From NCBI RefSeq assembly GCF_019083965.1, contig NZ_JAHRCY010000015.1, positions 124,001 through 188,000 of the forward strand: a DNA stretch of 64,000 nt, given 5' to 3'. The notes beneath the pieces were generated by a model. That model ran no database searches. It saw only the letters and a program-made list of their open reading frames with translations, and had not been told where the DNA came from. This stretch comes from Catellatospora tritici. GTDB lineage: Bacteria > Actinomycetota > Actinomycetes > Mycobacteriales > Micromonosporaceae. Shown piece by piece: positions 51,857 to 61,041 of the stretch (position 1 is its first letter; every line of letters starts with the position of its first letter). The translations under genes and the position numbers were made by a program.

Positions 51857-54148
51857 TCAGGTGGGTGGGAGGAGGCGGTGGTCGAGGGCGGTGTGGCGAC
51901 GGCCCGCGCCGAGGGTGCGGACCGCGACGGCCAGCGCGCGGGTGGAACCGGCGAGCACGACCAGTTTCTTGGCGCGGGTGACCGCCGTGTAGAGCAGGTT
52001 GCGCTGCAGCATCATCCAGGCGGCGGTGGTCAGCGGGACGACCACGGCCGGATACTCCGAGCCCTGCGAGCGGTGGATGCTGATCGCGTACGCGTGGACC
52101 AGCTCGTCCAGCTCGTCGAACGCGTACGGCACGTCCTCGTCCTCGTCGGTGCGTACGGTCAGCGTCTGGTCTTCCGGTGACAGCCCGGTGACCACGCCGA
52201 CGGTGCCGTTGAAGACCCCGGCCGTGCCCTTGTCGTAGTTGTTGCGGATCTGGGTGACCTTGTCGCCGATCCGGAACACCCGGCCGCCGAAGCGCCGCTC
52301 CGGCTTGCCCTCGACCGACGGCGTCAGCGCCTCCTGCAGCAGCAGGTTGAGGTTGCCCGCCCCGGCCGGACCGCGGTGCATCGGGGTCAGCACCTGGATG
52401 TCGCGGCGGGCGTCGAACCCGAACCGCTTCGGGATGCGCTTGGAGACGAGGTCGACGACCAGCGGCGCGGTCGCCTCGGTGTCGTCGCACTCGAAGAAGT
52501 AGAAGTCGGGGAAGCCTTTGAGCTGTGGGAACTCGCCGCGGTTGATGCGGTGGGCGTTGACCACGACGCCCGACTCCTGCGCCTGCCGGAAGATCTGGGT
52601 CAGCCGCACGCGCGGAATGACGTCGGCGTTGAGCAGGTCGCGCAGCACCTCGCCCGCGCCCACCGAGGGCAGCTGGTCCACGTCGCCGACCAGCAGCAGG
52701 TGCGCGCCGGGCGCGACGGCTTTGACCAGCTTGTTGGCCAGGATCAGGTCCAGCATGGACGCCTCGTCGACGACGACCAGGTCGGCGTCGAGCGGATTGT
52801 CGCGGTCGTATGACGGGTCGCCGCCCGGCTGGAGTTTGAGCAGCCGGTGCACCGTGGTCGCTTCGTGGCCGGTCAGCTCCGCCAGCCGCTTGGCGGCCCG
52901 GCCGGTCGGCGCGGCCAGCACGATCTTGGCGCGTTTGGCCCGCGCCAGCTCCACCACCGACCGGACGGTGAAGCTCTTGCCACAGCCCGGTCCGCCGGTC
53001 AGCACCGCCACCTTCTCGGTCAGCGCCAGCCGCACCGCCTGCTCCTGCTCGGGGGCCAGCTCGTGCCCGGTGCGCGCCTTCAACCAGGCCTGCGCCTTGA
53101 CCCAGTCGACCCCGGCGAAGGCCGACAGCCGGTCGCGGCCGGTGTTGAGCAGCCCGAGCAGGCTCTGCGCCAGCCCGCGCTCGGCCCGGTGGAACGGCAC
53201 GAGGTAGACGGCGGGCACCGCGCCACCGTCTACGCCGGGCACCTCCTCGCGCACCACGCCCTCGTCCCCGACCAGCTCGGCCAGGCAGCGGGTGACCAGC
53301 TCGGCGGGCACGCCCAGGTCGTTGCCCTCCTTGTCGGCGACGGCCAGGATCTTCACCGCGTCGGCGACCAGGTTGGGCGCGGGCAGGTAGCAGTGCCCGG
53401 CGTCGGCCGCCTCGCTGAGCGTGTACTGCAGCCCGGCCTTGACCCGCTGCGGGCTGTCGTGGGCGATCCCCACCGCCCGCGCGATGGTGTCGGCGGTCCG
53501 GAACCCGATCCCCCACACGTCGGCGGCCAGCCGGTACGGCTCCTCGCGCACGACGGTGATCGAGCCGTCGCCGTACTGCTTGTAGATGCGCACGGCCAGG
53601 GACGTGGACACGCCGACGCCCTGCAGGAAGATCATGACTTCCTTGATCGCCTGCTGCTCGATCCAGGCCGCCGCGATCAGCTTGGTGCGCTTGGGGCCGA
53701 GCTTGGGCACCTCGATCAGGCGCTGCGGTGTCTCCTCGATGACCCGCAGCGTGTCCACCCCGAAGTGGGCCACGATCCGCTCGGCGAGCTTCGGGCCGAT
53801 GCCCTTGACCAGCCCGGAGCCGAGGTAGCGCTCGATGCCGACGATGGTGGCGGGCAGCACCGTGGTGTAGTTCCACACCTCGAACTGGCGGCCGTAGCGC
53901 GGGTGGGAGGTCCAGCGGCCGGTCATCCGCAGGCTCTCGCCGGGCTGGGCGCCCAGCAGCGCGCCGACCACGGTGAGCAGGTCATCGCCCCGCTTCTCGG
54001 TGGCGACCCGGGCGATGGTGTAGCCGGTCTCCTCGTTGGCATACGTGATCCGCTCCAGCACCGCCTCCAGCACCACACCGGGCGGCCGGGCGGGGGCCGC
54101 CTCACCGGGGGCGGAGGTCTGCGCGGTCACCCCGACATCGTGCCGCAT
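51857..54148 (-). CDS. recD2: RecD2-type 5'-3' DNA helicase
   Basis: A 763-aa superfamily 1B helicase. It has an N-terminal OB-like region, then tandem HhH motifs (GLVKGIGPKLAERIVAHFG, GIGFRTADTIARAVG). The motor has Walker A TGGPGCGKSFTVRSVV, Walker B VVVDEASMLD, motif III GDVDQLPSVGAGEVLRDLL, and the C-terminal AYAISIHRSQGSEYPAVVVPL plus TAVTRAKKLVVL. It acts without RecBC in DNA repair or replication restart. It may start at ATG 54148 or GTG 54130; neither has a strong ribosome site. Confidence 0.93.
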   Translation of the reverse strand: MRHDVGVTAQTSAPGEAAPARPPGVVLEAVLERITYANEETGYTIARVATEKRGDDLLTVVGALLGAQPGESLRMTGRWTSHPRYGRQFEVWNYTTVLPATIVGIERYLGSGLVKGIGPKLAERIVAHFGVDTLRVIEETPQRLIEVPKLGPKRTKLIAAAWIEQQAIKEVMIFLQGVGVSTSLAVRIYKQYGDGSITVVREEPYRLAADVWGIGFRTADTIARAVGIAHDSPQRVKAGLQYTLSEAADAGHCYLPAPNLVADAVKILAVADKEGNDLGVPAELVTRCLAELVGDEGVVREEVPGVDGGAVPAVYLVPFHRAERGLAQSLLGLLNTGRDRLSAFAGVDWVKAQAWLKARTGHELAPEQEQAVRLALTEKVAVLTGGPGCGKSFTVRSVVELARAKRAKIVLAAPTGRAAKRLAELTGHEATTVHRLLKLQPGGDPSYDRDNPLDADLVVVDEASMLDLILANKLVKAVAPGAHLLLVGDVDQLPSVGAGEVLRDLLNADVIPRVRLTQIFRQAQESGVVVNAHRINRGEFPQLKGFPDFYFFECDDTEATAPLVVDLVSKRIPKRFGFDARRDIQVLTPMHRGPAGAGNLNLLLQEALTPSVEGKPERRFGGRVFRIGDKVTQIRNNYDKGTAGVFNGTVGVVTGLSPEDQTLTVRTDEDEDVPYAFDELDELVHAYAISIHRSQGSEYPAVVVPLTTAAWMMLQRNLLYTAVTRAKKLVVLAGSTRALAVAVRTLGAGRRHTALDHRLLPPT

Positions 54149-54201
54149 CCGTGTGACGAACGGAGAAAGCGCAGCTTGACAGGCACGTCAGACTGTCGGA
54201 C

Positions 54202-54714
54202 GTGAAATCCTTGCTCGATCGAATCGACCGCAGGCTGACCCTGGTGCACGCGCCCCTCACCGGCGACGCGAACAGCCGCACCCGGCTCACCTTCGTCTCG
54301 ATCCTGGTCGCGCTCGTCGTGCCCGTATGGCTGGCCATGGCCGGGGACTTCGCCTACCACGACGCCGCGCTACGGCTCGGTGGAAAGGTCACGGTCGCCG
54401 AGGTCGTCCACGTCAACGGGGACAAGCAGCCCTACTCGGTGACGGTGCGGCTGCCCGCTCCGGTCGATCGGGAGGTCGCCGTCGTGGCGGGCAACGGCCA
54501 GAAGATCCCGCCGTACTCGGTCGGCAGCCGGTTGGCGGTGCGCTACGACCCGGCCGAACCCGAGTACGTCGAGTACGCGTCGGAGGGTTTCTCCTGGCCC
54601 CTACCGCTGCTCGCGCTCGGGTTCTCCGCCCTGCTGCTGTTCATCGCCTGGCGGGACATGACGCTCCAGCGCCGCCTCGGCCGGGCCGCGATGATCCCGG
54701 CTCCCCAGGGCTGA
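54202..54714 (+). CDS. DUF3592-like membrane protein
   Basis: A 170-aa protein with two membrane helices (about 30-50 and 132-150). They bracket an outside beta domain (GGKVTVAEVVHVNGDKQPYSVTVRLPAP, VGSRLAVRYDPAEPEYVEYAS), the usual DUF3592 layout. Its function is unknown. The start is GTG at 54202. It is divergent from recD2 and convergent with the FAD oxidase (2 nt between stops). Confidence 0.75.
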   Translation: MKSLLDRIDRRLTLVHAPLTGDANSRTRLTFVSILVALVVPVWLAMAGDFAYHDAALRLGGKVTVAEVVHVNGDKQPYSVTVRLPAPVDREVAVVAGNGQKIPPYSVGSRLAVRYDPAEPEYVEYASEGFSWPLPLLALGFSALLLFIAWRDMTLQRRLGRAAMIPAPQG

Positions 54715-54716
54715 CC

Positions 54717-56093
54717 TCAGCCCGGTTTGATGTTCGGGTTGAGGTGGAAGACGTTGTCGGGGTCGTAGCGGGACTTGAGCGCGGCCAGGCGGCGGTAGTT
54801 GTCCAGGCCGTACCCGGCCACCACCCGCTCGGCTCCCTCGGCGCCGATGAAGTTGGAGTAGACCGCACCCGTCGACCACGGCTTCATGTCGGCCCGGGTG
54901 TCGCGGGCCCAGCTCACGGCCCGCTTGTCGTCCTCGGGATCGGTCCACAGGCCGAGCGGGTGCACGACCCAGGGCGCCCGCCGCCACGGCACCGGGTAAC
55001 CGGCGGTCGAGCGGGCCACGGCGCCGCCGTACGGGAACAGCACGTGCTGGGACGGGGACGGCACCACCATGTCGTACGCCCGGTCGCAGTAGCGCTGGAC
55101 CGCCGCGTCGGGCAGCGACTCCAGGTGCTCGGCCGACCAGTAGTTGCGGTAGCCGGGCGGGTCGTCGAACATGCCCTGCAGCTCGGCGTACGGCACCTCG
55201 ACGAGCAGCTCGCCCTCGTGCCCCAGCGCCAGCAGCGGCGCCACGACCTGGCGCGCCTCGTCCAGCGTCCCGGCGTAGGTCACCAGCATCGCGCAGGCCA
55301 GCTGCCCGACCAGGGGCTCGGGCACGAACTCCTCGGCCGGGCCGGTCAGGTGGATGATGCCACCGCCGACCTCATCCGGGGCCGACTCCATGAACTCCCG
55401 GTACGCCGCGACGACCTCCGGTCCGGCCTCCGGCCGCCACAGCAGCAGGGCCACCGCGACCTGCGGCAGCTCGTACAGCCGGAAGGTGAACGAGGTGGCC
55501 ACGCCGAAGTTGCCGCCGCCGCCGTGCAGCGCCCAGAACAGCTCGGGGTGGCTGGTCTCGCTGGCGGTCACGGTCCGGCCGTCGGCGGTGACCAGCTCGA
55601 CCGCGAGCAGGTTGTCGCAGGCCAGGCCGTACTTTCGCTCCAGCCAGCCGGAGCCGCCGCCGAGGGTGAACCCGCCGACGCCGGTGGTGGAGACCCGGCC
55701 GCCGGTGGTGACCAGGTCGAACGGCTGCCCGGCCCGGTCCAGGTCGCGCATGACCGCGCCGCCGCCGACGACCGCGGTGTGGGCGACCGGGTCGACCGTG
55801 ACCCGGTTCAGTCTGCGCAGGTCCAGGACGATGCCGCCATCGGTGAGCGCGGTTCCGGCGACGCCGTGGCCGCCGCCGCGTACCGCGATCTCCAGGCCTT
55901 CCTCGCGGCCGAAGGCGATGGCGCGGGCCACGTCGGCGGTGTTCGCGCACTGCGCGATCACGGCCGGACACTTGGTGATCATCGAGTTGAACAGGGTGCG
56001 CGCGTTCTCGTACGCGGCGTCGTCCCGGGTGAGCACGGTGCCCGCGAATCCGGCCCGCAGCCCGCCCAACGCCCTGGTTCCCAGCACGGTCAT
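54717..56093 (-). CDS. FAD-linked oxidase (berberine-bridge-enzyme type)
   Basis: A 458-aa flavoprotein. The PCMH FAD-binding domain spans about 35-210 (EIAVRGGGHGVAGTALTDGGIVLDL with the covalent-flavin His in GGGHG; GVGGFTLGGGSGWLERKYGLACDN). A BBE C-terminal motif, NYRRLAALKSRYDPDNVFHLNPNI, follows. No second cysteinyl-FAD attachment is obvious. It oxidises an unknown alcohol, sugar or alkaloid-like substrate, and has no signal peptide. ATG at 56093 follows a GGGGGG run. Confidence 0.92.
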   Translation of the reverse strand: MTVLGTRALGGLRAGFAGTVLTRDDAAYENARTLFNSMITKCPAVIAQCANTADVARAIAFGREEGLEIAVRGGGHGVAGTALTDGGIVLDLRRLNRVTVDPVAHTAVVGGGAVMRDLDRAGQPFDLVTTGGRVSTTGVGGFTLGGGSGWLERKYGLACDNLLAVELVTADGRTVTASETSHPELFWALHGGGGNFGVATSFTFRLYELPQVAVALLLWRPEAGPEVVAAYREFMESAPDEVGGGIIHLTGPAEEFVPEPLVGQLACAMLVTYAGTLDEARQVVAPLLALGHEGELLVEVPYAELQGMFDDPPGYRNYWSAEHLESLPDAAVQRYCDRAYDMVVPSPSQHVLFPYGGAVARSTAGYPVPWRRAPWVVHPLGLWTDPEDDKRAVSWARDTRADMKPWSTGAVYSNFIGAEGAERVVAGYGLDNYRRLAALKSRYDPDNVFHLNPNIKPG

Positions 56094-56149
56094 GCCCAAC
56101 CCCCCGTTGGCGCGACTCTCCACCAGGATAAGTGCCGCCGACCGGAGGG

Positions 56150-57322
56150 TCAGTCGACCGCGCGGACCGGGTGCGGGTCGGTGGTGGGCGGAGCGCCGAT
56201 CGGGACCTCGCCGTCGCCGTACACGGCCTCGGGGTGCGTCGTCGCGTACGCGTCGAGCGTGTCGGCCTTGGCGGCGGCGAACATCTCCAGCGTGCCGTAA
56301 CTGATCGCCTGGGTGCCCTTGACCTTGCCGCGCAGGTACGTCCCGTTGTTGGTCTTGAGCAGCACCAGGTCGTTGCTGCGCAGCCCGCGCAGCGTCCACA
56401 GGAAGTCGAACAGCTCGGCGTGCCCGGTGTCCATCTTCAGCGCGCTACCGGCCGCCTTGATCAGCGCGGTCACCTTGAGCGGATTGGTGATGACCCCGAC
56501 CGAGGACGCCTTCTGCCCGATCGCCTTGAGCAGCTGCTGCTGGTGGCGCTGGCGGTCGTAGTCGCCGTTGGGGCCGCTCTTGCGTTGACGGGCGAAGTCC
56601 AGCGCCTCCCAGCCCGCCATGTCCCGGCAGCCGACCGGGTGCACGTAGCTGTTGGGCAGGAAGACACCGCTGCGCTTGCCGTACGCGTACTGCGGCTTGC
56701 CGTCGACCACGATGTAGTGGTCGGACTTGGTCTCCCGGTCGACGCACATGTGCACGCCGCCCAGCTCCTCCACCACGTCCTTGAAACCGTCGAAGTCGAT
56801 CACGGCGACGGCGTCGAACTGCAGGCCGGTGAGCTGGTGGATGGTGTTCGCGGTGAGCGCGGCGCCGCCCTGCCAGTCCACGCCGTTGCGCGAGCCGTAG
56901 ACGTACGCGGCGTTGATGCGGTTGCGCTTGCCGTAGAACCCGGCCTGCGGGTATGCCGGGATGTCGACCAGCGCGTCGCGCGGGATCGACATGAGGTACG
57001 CCTTGTCGTGGTCACGCGGCACGTGCAGCACGATGATCGTGTCGGCGCGGCCGCTGCCCTCGGCCCAGCCGTGCCGGGTGTCCAGGCCCAGCAGCAGGAT
57101 GTCCAGCGGCCCGGTGAGCGTACGCCCGGAGATCGCCGGTGCGGGCTTGAGCGCGTCACCCTCCAGCACCGAGCCGGTCTCCATGGAGCTGGTCAGGCTC
57201 TGCAGGTACGACTTGGTCAGCAGCGCGCCGCCGAAGCCGAGCGACAGGACCAGCAGACCGACCCCGGCCAGGACGAAGCCCCACAGCGGCAGGCGACGGC
57301 GGGGGCGCTTACGCAGGGTCAT
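56150..57322 (-). CDS. LytR-CpsA-Psr (LCP) cell-wall ligase
   Basis: A 390-aa membrane-anchored enzyme transferring glycopolymers to peptidoglycan. One N-terminal helix (about 12-37) follows a basic tail (RKRPRRR). The LCP domain has GPLDILLLGLDTRHG, GSGRADTIIVLHVPRDHDKAYLMSIPRD, and DYDRQRHQQQLLKAI with its arginines for polyprenyl-phosphate. GGAGAG lies six nt before ATG 57322. Confidence 0.92.
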   Translation of the reverse strand: MTLRKRPRRRLPLWGFVLAGVGLLVLSLGFGGALLTKSYLQSLTSSMETGSVLEGDALKPAPAISGRTLTGPLDILLLGLDTRHGWAEGSGRADTIIVLHVPRDHDKAYLMSIPRDALVDIPAYPQAGFYGKRNRINAAYVYGSRNGVDWQGGAALTANTIHQLTGLQFDAVAVIDFDGFKDVVEELGGVHMCVDRETKSDHYIVVDGKPQYAYGKRSGVFLPNSYVHPVGCRDMAGWEALDFARQRKSGPNGDYDRQRHQQQLLKAIGQKASSVGVITNPLKVTALIKAAGSALKMDTGHAELFDFLWTLRGLRSNDLVLLKTNNGTYLRGKVKGTQAISYGTLEMFAAAKADTLDAYATTHPEAVYGDGEVPIGAPPTTDPHPVRAVD

Positions 57323-57486
57323 CGCGGTCTCTCCATCCGGGGGCACCTGGCGACCGACCATACCAGCCCATTAATGCGTTTTAGGGGTTTTTGTCCACTG
57401 ATTTGGCTTGCGGAGGTTTCGCCGCATCCTGACGGGGTATGTGCCCGAGGAACCCGACCGCTACAACCGCACCGAGGGAGTTGGTC

Positions 57487-57699
57487 ATGGGTATCACGGA
57501 CAAGATCAGCAACGAGGCCGAGGATCTCAAGGGCAAGGCCAAAGAGGCGACCGGCAAGATGACCGACAACGAGAGCCTTGAGGCCGAGGGGCACATGGAC
57601 CAGGCGTCGGCGAAGACCAAGAAGGTCGGCGAGAAGGCGAAGGACACCTTCAACGACGCCAAGGACGCCGCCACGAACGCGATGCGCGGCAAATCCTGA
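57487..57699 (+). CDS. CsbD-family stress protein
   Basis: A 70-aa, highly charged, helical protein: GITDKISNEAEDLKGKAKEATGK and DNESLEAEGHMDQ match the CsbD family, which is often under general-stress sigma factor control. GAGGGAG is placed before the ATG. It is followed by a strong hairpin. Confidence 0.9.
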   Translation: MGITDKISNEAEDLKGKAKEATGKMTDNESLEAEGHMDQASAKTKKVGEKAKDTFNDAKDAATNAMRGKS

Positions 57700-57723
57700 G
57701 CCTGGGGCACGGCCTCTGCCATA

Positions 57724-57760
57724 GGGCGGGGTCGGCGGCGACGAGCCGCCGACCCCGCCC
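57724..57760 (+). terminator. 16-bp hairpin terminator after csbD
   Basis: GGGCGGGGTCGGCGGC and GCCGCCGACCCCGCCC pair perfectly around GACGA, 24 nt after the stop codon. A family A repeat follows 21 nt later. Confidence 0.82.
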
Positions 57761-57781
57761 GCTCGCTGCCCCCGCTCCGCT

Positions 57782-57833
57782 GTTAAGAGGGGCCCTTCTG
57801 CTACGCAAAGCGATAGGAAGGGGCCCTTCCTTG
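57782..57833. repeat. Family A palindromic element (copy A6)
   Basis: GTTAAGAGGGGCCCTTCTG, CTACGCAAAGCGAT, AGGAAGGGGCCCTTCCTTGC. The spacer CTACGCAAAGCGAT is shared with copy A4 read on the other strand. It lies between convergent genes. Confidence 0.72.
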
Positions 57834-57841
57834 CGGCTGGG

Positions 57842-58024
57842 TCAGTGTTCGGAGCCGGAGAAGGGTTGCGAGGGGTTGCGCGGGTCGCGCGGGTCGTCGT
57901 CGGTCAGCCGCTCGGTGTCCTCCCGGTGCCGCTCGTGCTCACGCTCGGTGTCCTCCTGCGCCCGCTCCAGGTCGGACTCGGGTACCGGCGCGATGAAGTC
58001 ACGCTCTGGGCTGTGGCCTGCCAT
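57842..58024 (-). CDS. Small acidic/basic hypothetical protein
   Basis: A 60-aa hydrophilic protein with a highly charged middle (ESDLERAQEDTEREHERHRE), probably one helix or disordered, beginning MAGHSPERDFIAP. It has a strong ribosome site (GAGGAGGA). No family is recognised. It has the composition of small stress-associated proteins and sits beside csbD. Confidence 0.6.
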   Translation of the reverse strand: MAGHSPERDFIAPVPESDLERAQEDTEREHERHREDTERLTDDDPRDPRNPSQPFSGSEH

Positions 58025-58192
58025 GACCGTCCTCCTCGGGGTCTGTCGCACACCAGTCACGTACCCGCGCGTCGTTTCCCGCAAACCAGGACAAGACGGA
58101 CGCACGGTGTATGGTGATCATGTCGGACGGCCCTGTTTCTTGTGCCGTGTTGTGGACCCCCGCGGTCGCCCCGGACCGTAGGATGTGTAGCC

Positions 58193-58612
58193 ATGACCAC
58201 CAGTGACCGGCTCAGCACTCTGAGTGACACCGCCCGTGTGGCGGAAGAGCTGCGCGCCGAGCTGATCACGCTGCTCGACAAGTGGCAGGCGTGGCGCTCG
58301 GACCCGGCGTACCCCGGCACCGGCCGGATCGGACCGGCCTGGCAGGCCGGGTTGGACCACGTCATCGCCACGACCAGCCAGGCCGTCGCCGCGCTGCCGC
58401 CGGGCACCGACCCGGCCGTGCTCGCCGACCTGACCCAGCCGCTGCTCACCACGTTCTGGGCGCACCGGCCGGGGCCGATGGCCGACGTGGCGACCAAGGT
58501 GGCCATGGTGCGGCTGCGGGCGCTGGCCCTGCACGGCGGCGCGGGCCTGGGGCTCGCGGTGGAGCCCGCTCCCCCGGCCGAGCGGCGCGAGCCGGTGCTC
58601 GCCCCGGTCTGA
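58193..58612 (+). CDS. Hypothetical helical protein
   Basis: A 139-aa soluble protein, mostly predicted helices (TARVAEELRAELITLLDKWQAW, QAGLDHVIATTSQAVAAL). No motif or family is recognised. An AGGAT lies 8-12 nt before the ATG; it could be a ribosome site or part of a -10 box. Confidence 0.6.
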   Translation: MTTSDRLSTLSDTARVAEELRAELITLLDKWQAWRSDPAYPGTGRIGPAWQAGLDHVIATTSQAVAALPPGTDPAVLADLTQPLLTTFWAHRPGPMADVATKVAMVRLRALALHGGAGLGLAVEPAPPAERREPVLAPV

Positions 58613-58689
58613 TCATTCGTCGTTTACCGGCTGTCGCGGCCGGGTACCTCCGTGACGTAGGCAAAGGTTGCCTGCGAGGGAGGCCTCAA

Positions 58690-58845
58690 GTGATCATCCT
58701 CGGCTTGATTCTGCTGCTCCTCGGCTACTTCCTGCACATCTCGCTGCTGTGGACGATCGGCATCATCCTGCTGATCATCGGCGCTGTGCTGTGGATCGCC
58801 GGTTCGGTCGGCCGCCCCGTCGGCGGCAGACGACACTACTGGTAG
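58690..58845 (+). CDS. DUF6131-like small membrane protein
   Basis: A 51-aa protein consisting of two hydrophobic helices (IILGLILLLLGYFL and WTIGIILLIIGAVLWIAG) and a basic tail ending RRHYW. It matches the short actinobacterial DUF6131 family. GTG at 58690 has GGGAGG six nt upstream. Confidence 0.75.
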   Translation: MIILGLILLLLGYFLHISLLWTIGIILLIIGAVLWIAGSVGRPVGGRRHYW

Positions 58846-58900
58846 GAGTGCCTACCGAGTAGGAGCATGACTTGCGGCGGGCCCAATCGGGCCCGCCGCG

Positions 58901-60493
58901 TCACTGCTCGAGGAGCTTGCCCCCGGCCAGGTGCCAGTGCCGGGTATGGCCCACCGCCGCCGCGAAGTACGCGTCGTGGGTGACCGTGATCAACGTGCCC
59001 CGGAACTCCCGCAACGCCGCCTCGATCACGTCGAGGGAGTCGAAGTCGAGGTAGTTCGTCGGCTCGTCGAGCAGCAGCACCCGAGCCTGGCTGTTGACCA
59101 TCACCGCCAGCAGCAGGCGGCGCAGCTCTCCCGCCGACAGTGTGCGCAGCGGCGCGTCCCACTGGTCCGCGTCGAACAGGTATCCGTCGAGTAGTTGTTC
59201 GGCGTCCTCGGCGTAGACCGGGACGCGGCTTCGGAAGAAGTCCAGGACGGTGGTCGGGCGGCGCAGGTCGTCGTGGGTCTGCGGGAGCAGCGACACCCCC
59301 GCCGGGGCCTCGATGGCGCCGCCGGTCGGTTCGTCCCCGGCCAGGGCGCGGAGCAGGGTGGTCTTGCCCGCCCCGTTGACGCCGGTGAGCAGGATCCGGT
59401 CGCCGCCGTACACGGTGAGGTCGGCGCCGTCGAGCAGGGTGCGCCCGGCCCGGCACAGGGTCAGCCCGCTGGTCCGGACCACGACCTCGTCCGGCGTCGC
59501 CTCCTGCGGGAACGCCAGCGCCAGCACCGGCCGGGTCTGCGGCTGGTCGAGCCAGCGCAGCGACTCCATCTGGCGGCGCAGCCGCCGCTCGCGCGCCTTC
59601 GCCTTCTTGGCGACCTTCTTCGCGTACCGGCGAATCTTGTCCGCGCCGGGTCCGCTGCGTACGGTCTGCTCCACCCCGGCAGCCTGCTCCCGGGTACGGG
59701 CGATGTCGGCCTCCCAGCGTGTTCGGTCCTTCTCCTGCGCCTCGTAGTCCAACAGCAGGCGGTGCCAGCGTCGCGCCTTCTCCTCCCGGTAGGCGGTGTA
59801 GCCGCCCTCGTAGGTCTGGAGTTCGTCGTGGATGCCGTCGAGTTCGAGTACGCGGGTGACGGTGCGGTCCAGGAACGCCCGGTCGTGGCTGACAACGAGT
59901 AGGCCGCCGGAGAAACCGGCGAGCCAGTCGCCGAGCCAGGCGATGCCCTCGGCGTCGAGGTGGTTGGTCGGCTCGTCGAGGATCAGCAGGTCGGGGGTGT
60001 CGAGTAGGACCTGGGCCAGGGTGAGGCGGGCCTGCTCGCCGCCGCTGACCTCGCGCAGGAGAGCTTCATCGGGTAGGTGGGCCAGGTCGAGGCGTTCGCG
60101 CACCTCGGCGAGGCGGTTCTCGGCCGTCCAGCCGTGCAGGGCGGTCCAGCGGTCCTGGACGCGGCCGTACTCGGTGAGCACGTCCTCGCCTCGGGCGAGT
60201 GCCTGTTCCAGTTCGGTCAGGCGGGTGCGGACGGGGTCTAGTTCGCCCAGCCCGGCGGCCAGGAAGCGGCCGACGGTGGCGTCCGGGTCGGGGACCTGCT
60301 GGGCGAACCAGCCGAGGCGGGTGCCGGGTGCCAGGCGTACGTGGCCGGATGCGGGCTTGAGCCGGCCGGTCAGGATGCGGAGCAGGGTGGACTTGCCGGC
60401 GCCGTTCGGGCCGACCAGGCCGAACCGGTCACCGGCGCCGAGCACCAGGTCGACCCCGGCGAACAGCGTGTCACCGGAGTAGTGATGGGAAAG
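58901..60493 (-). CDS. ABC-F ATPase (ribosome-protection/translation-factor type)
   Basis: A 530-aa soluble protein with two ATP-binding domains and no membrane part. It has Walker A GPNGAGKSTLLRILTG and GVNGAGKTTLLRALAG, signatures VSGGEQARLTLAQVL and LSAGELRRLLLAVM, and two DEPTN motifs. The inter-domain linker is basic and helical (KKVAKKAKARERRLRRQME), the P-site-reaching part that in some ABC-F proteins displaces ribosome-targeting antibiotics. The start is TTG 60493 behind GGGGA, or GTG 60505. A leader with a short reading frame and possible alternative hairpins lies upstream. Whether it confers resistance is inference. Confidence 0.88.
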   Translation of the reverse strand, partial: LSHHYSGDTLFAGVDLVLGAGDRFGLVGPNGAGKSTLLRILTGRLKPASGHVRLAPGTRLGWFAQQVPDPDATVGRFLAAGLGELDPVRTRLTELEQALARGEDVLTEYGRVQDRWTALHGWTAENRLAEVRERLDLAHLPDEALLREVSGGEQARLTLAQVLLDTPDLLILDEPTNHLDAEGIAWLGDWLAGFSGGLLVVSHDRAFLDRTVTRVLELDGIHDELQTYEGGYTAYREEKARRWHRLLLDYEAQEKDRTRWEADIARTREQAAGVEQTVRSGPGADKIRRYAKKVAKKAKARERRLRRQMESLRWLDQPQTRPVLALAFPQEATPDEVVVRTSGLTLCRAGRTLLDGADLTVYGGDRILLTGVNGAGKTTLLRALAGDEPTGGAIEAPAGVSLLPQTHDDLRRPTTVLDFFRSRVPVYAEDAEQLLDGYLFDADQWDAPLRTLSAGELRRLLLAVMVNSQARVLLLDEPTNYLDFDSLDVIEAALREFRGTLITVTHDAYFAAAVGHTRHWHLAGGKLLEQ

Positions 60494-60548
60494 AGAGATG
60501 GCTTTGAGCAAGGTGATCCCCACGGAAGAGAGTGCGAGCACTGGGTGA

Positions 60549-60636
60549 GGCGCCGGAAAACAGGCGCACGGGAGCCGACGGCCGTAGGGGCGGTCAGGCT
60601 GGGCGAGCGGAAGGCTCAGCGCGTCCCGTGAATCAC
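60549..60636 (-). promoter_or_regulatory. Possible attenuator leader of the ABC-F gene
   Basis: On the minus strand, GTG at 60636 opens a 6-codon frame (V-I-H-G-T-R, stop at 60616-60618). CACGGGA within it (60624-60630) is the exact complement of TCCCGTG further down (60567-60573). The latter overlaps the arm of a small hairpin GCGCC/GGCGC (60550-60554/60563-60567). This is the layout of ribosome-mediated attenuation; no U tract is visible, so it remains tentative. Confidence 0.35.
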
Positions 60637-60986
60637 ATGTGCGAAAGGCTCCCCGAGGAGACGACGTGGTCGCTGTCGATCGTGCCGCGCTCCGGGCGGC
60701 GGGCGCAACCCTTTTTGGACCCGGGTGCTCGGCGCCGACCACCCCCACCCAGCTGAGTGTGTCTGGGCTTCGGCATTTGGCTAAGGACGAGACGGACGAG
60801 GGCTAACCATGCGTACGGCGAAGACCCTCGTTCATTCGCTCCCTGACCTGCGCGGGGGGTCTACCGGCCGAGGACTCGTCGGTCGGTCGCGGTTCGCCTG
60901 AGATCGGTTCGCATGAGCACTCCTAGATCATCCGTGAATGTTCCGAGCGGCCCGCACCACCGGTTGCACATGAGGTCATCCCCACC

Positions 60987-61016
60987 TTGCAGGGAAAGTA
61001 TGCTGTCTGCCATAGT
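60987..61016 (+). promoter_or_regulatory. Promoter of the TetR gene, with possible operator
   Basis: TTGCAG (60987-60992) and CATAGT (61011-61016) are 18 nt apart. TATGC (60999-61003) and GCATA (61017-61021) form an inverted repeat across the -10 box, a plausible self-operator. Confidence 0.4.
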
Positions 61017-61041
61017 GCATAGCGATGCAGAGGAGGCACCG

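Larger units (their letters stand above)
60494..61041. other. Gap upstream of ABC-F gene and TetR gene
   Basis: About 550 bp with no convincing gene of normal size. It contains the leader of the ABC-F gene (see 60549-60636) and the promoter of the TetR gene on the other strand. The middle part (60700-60950) shows nothing recognisable. Confidence 0.5.

Noticed and set aside
54176..54204. TTGACA promoter for the DUF3592-like gene
   Set aside because: TTGACA at 54176-54181 has no acceptable -10 box at 16-19 nt, so it was not annotated.
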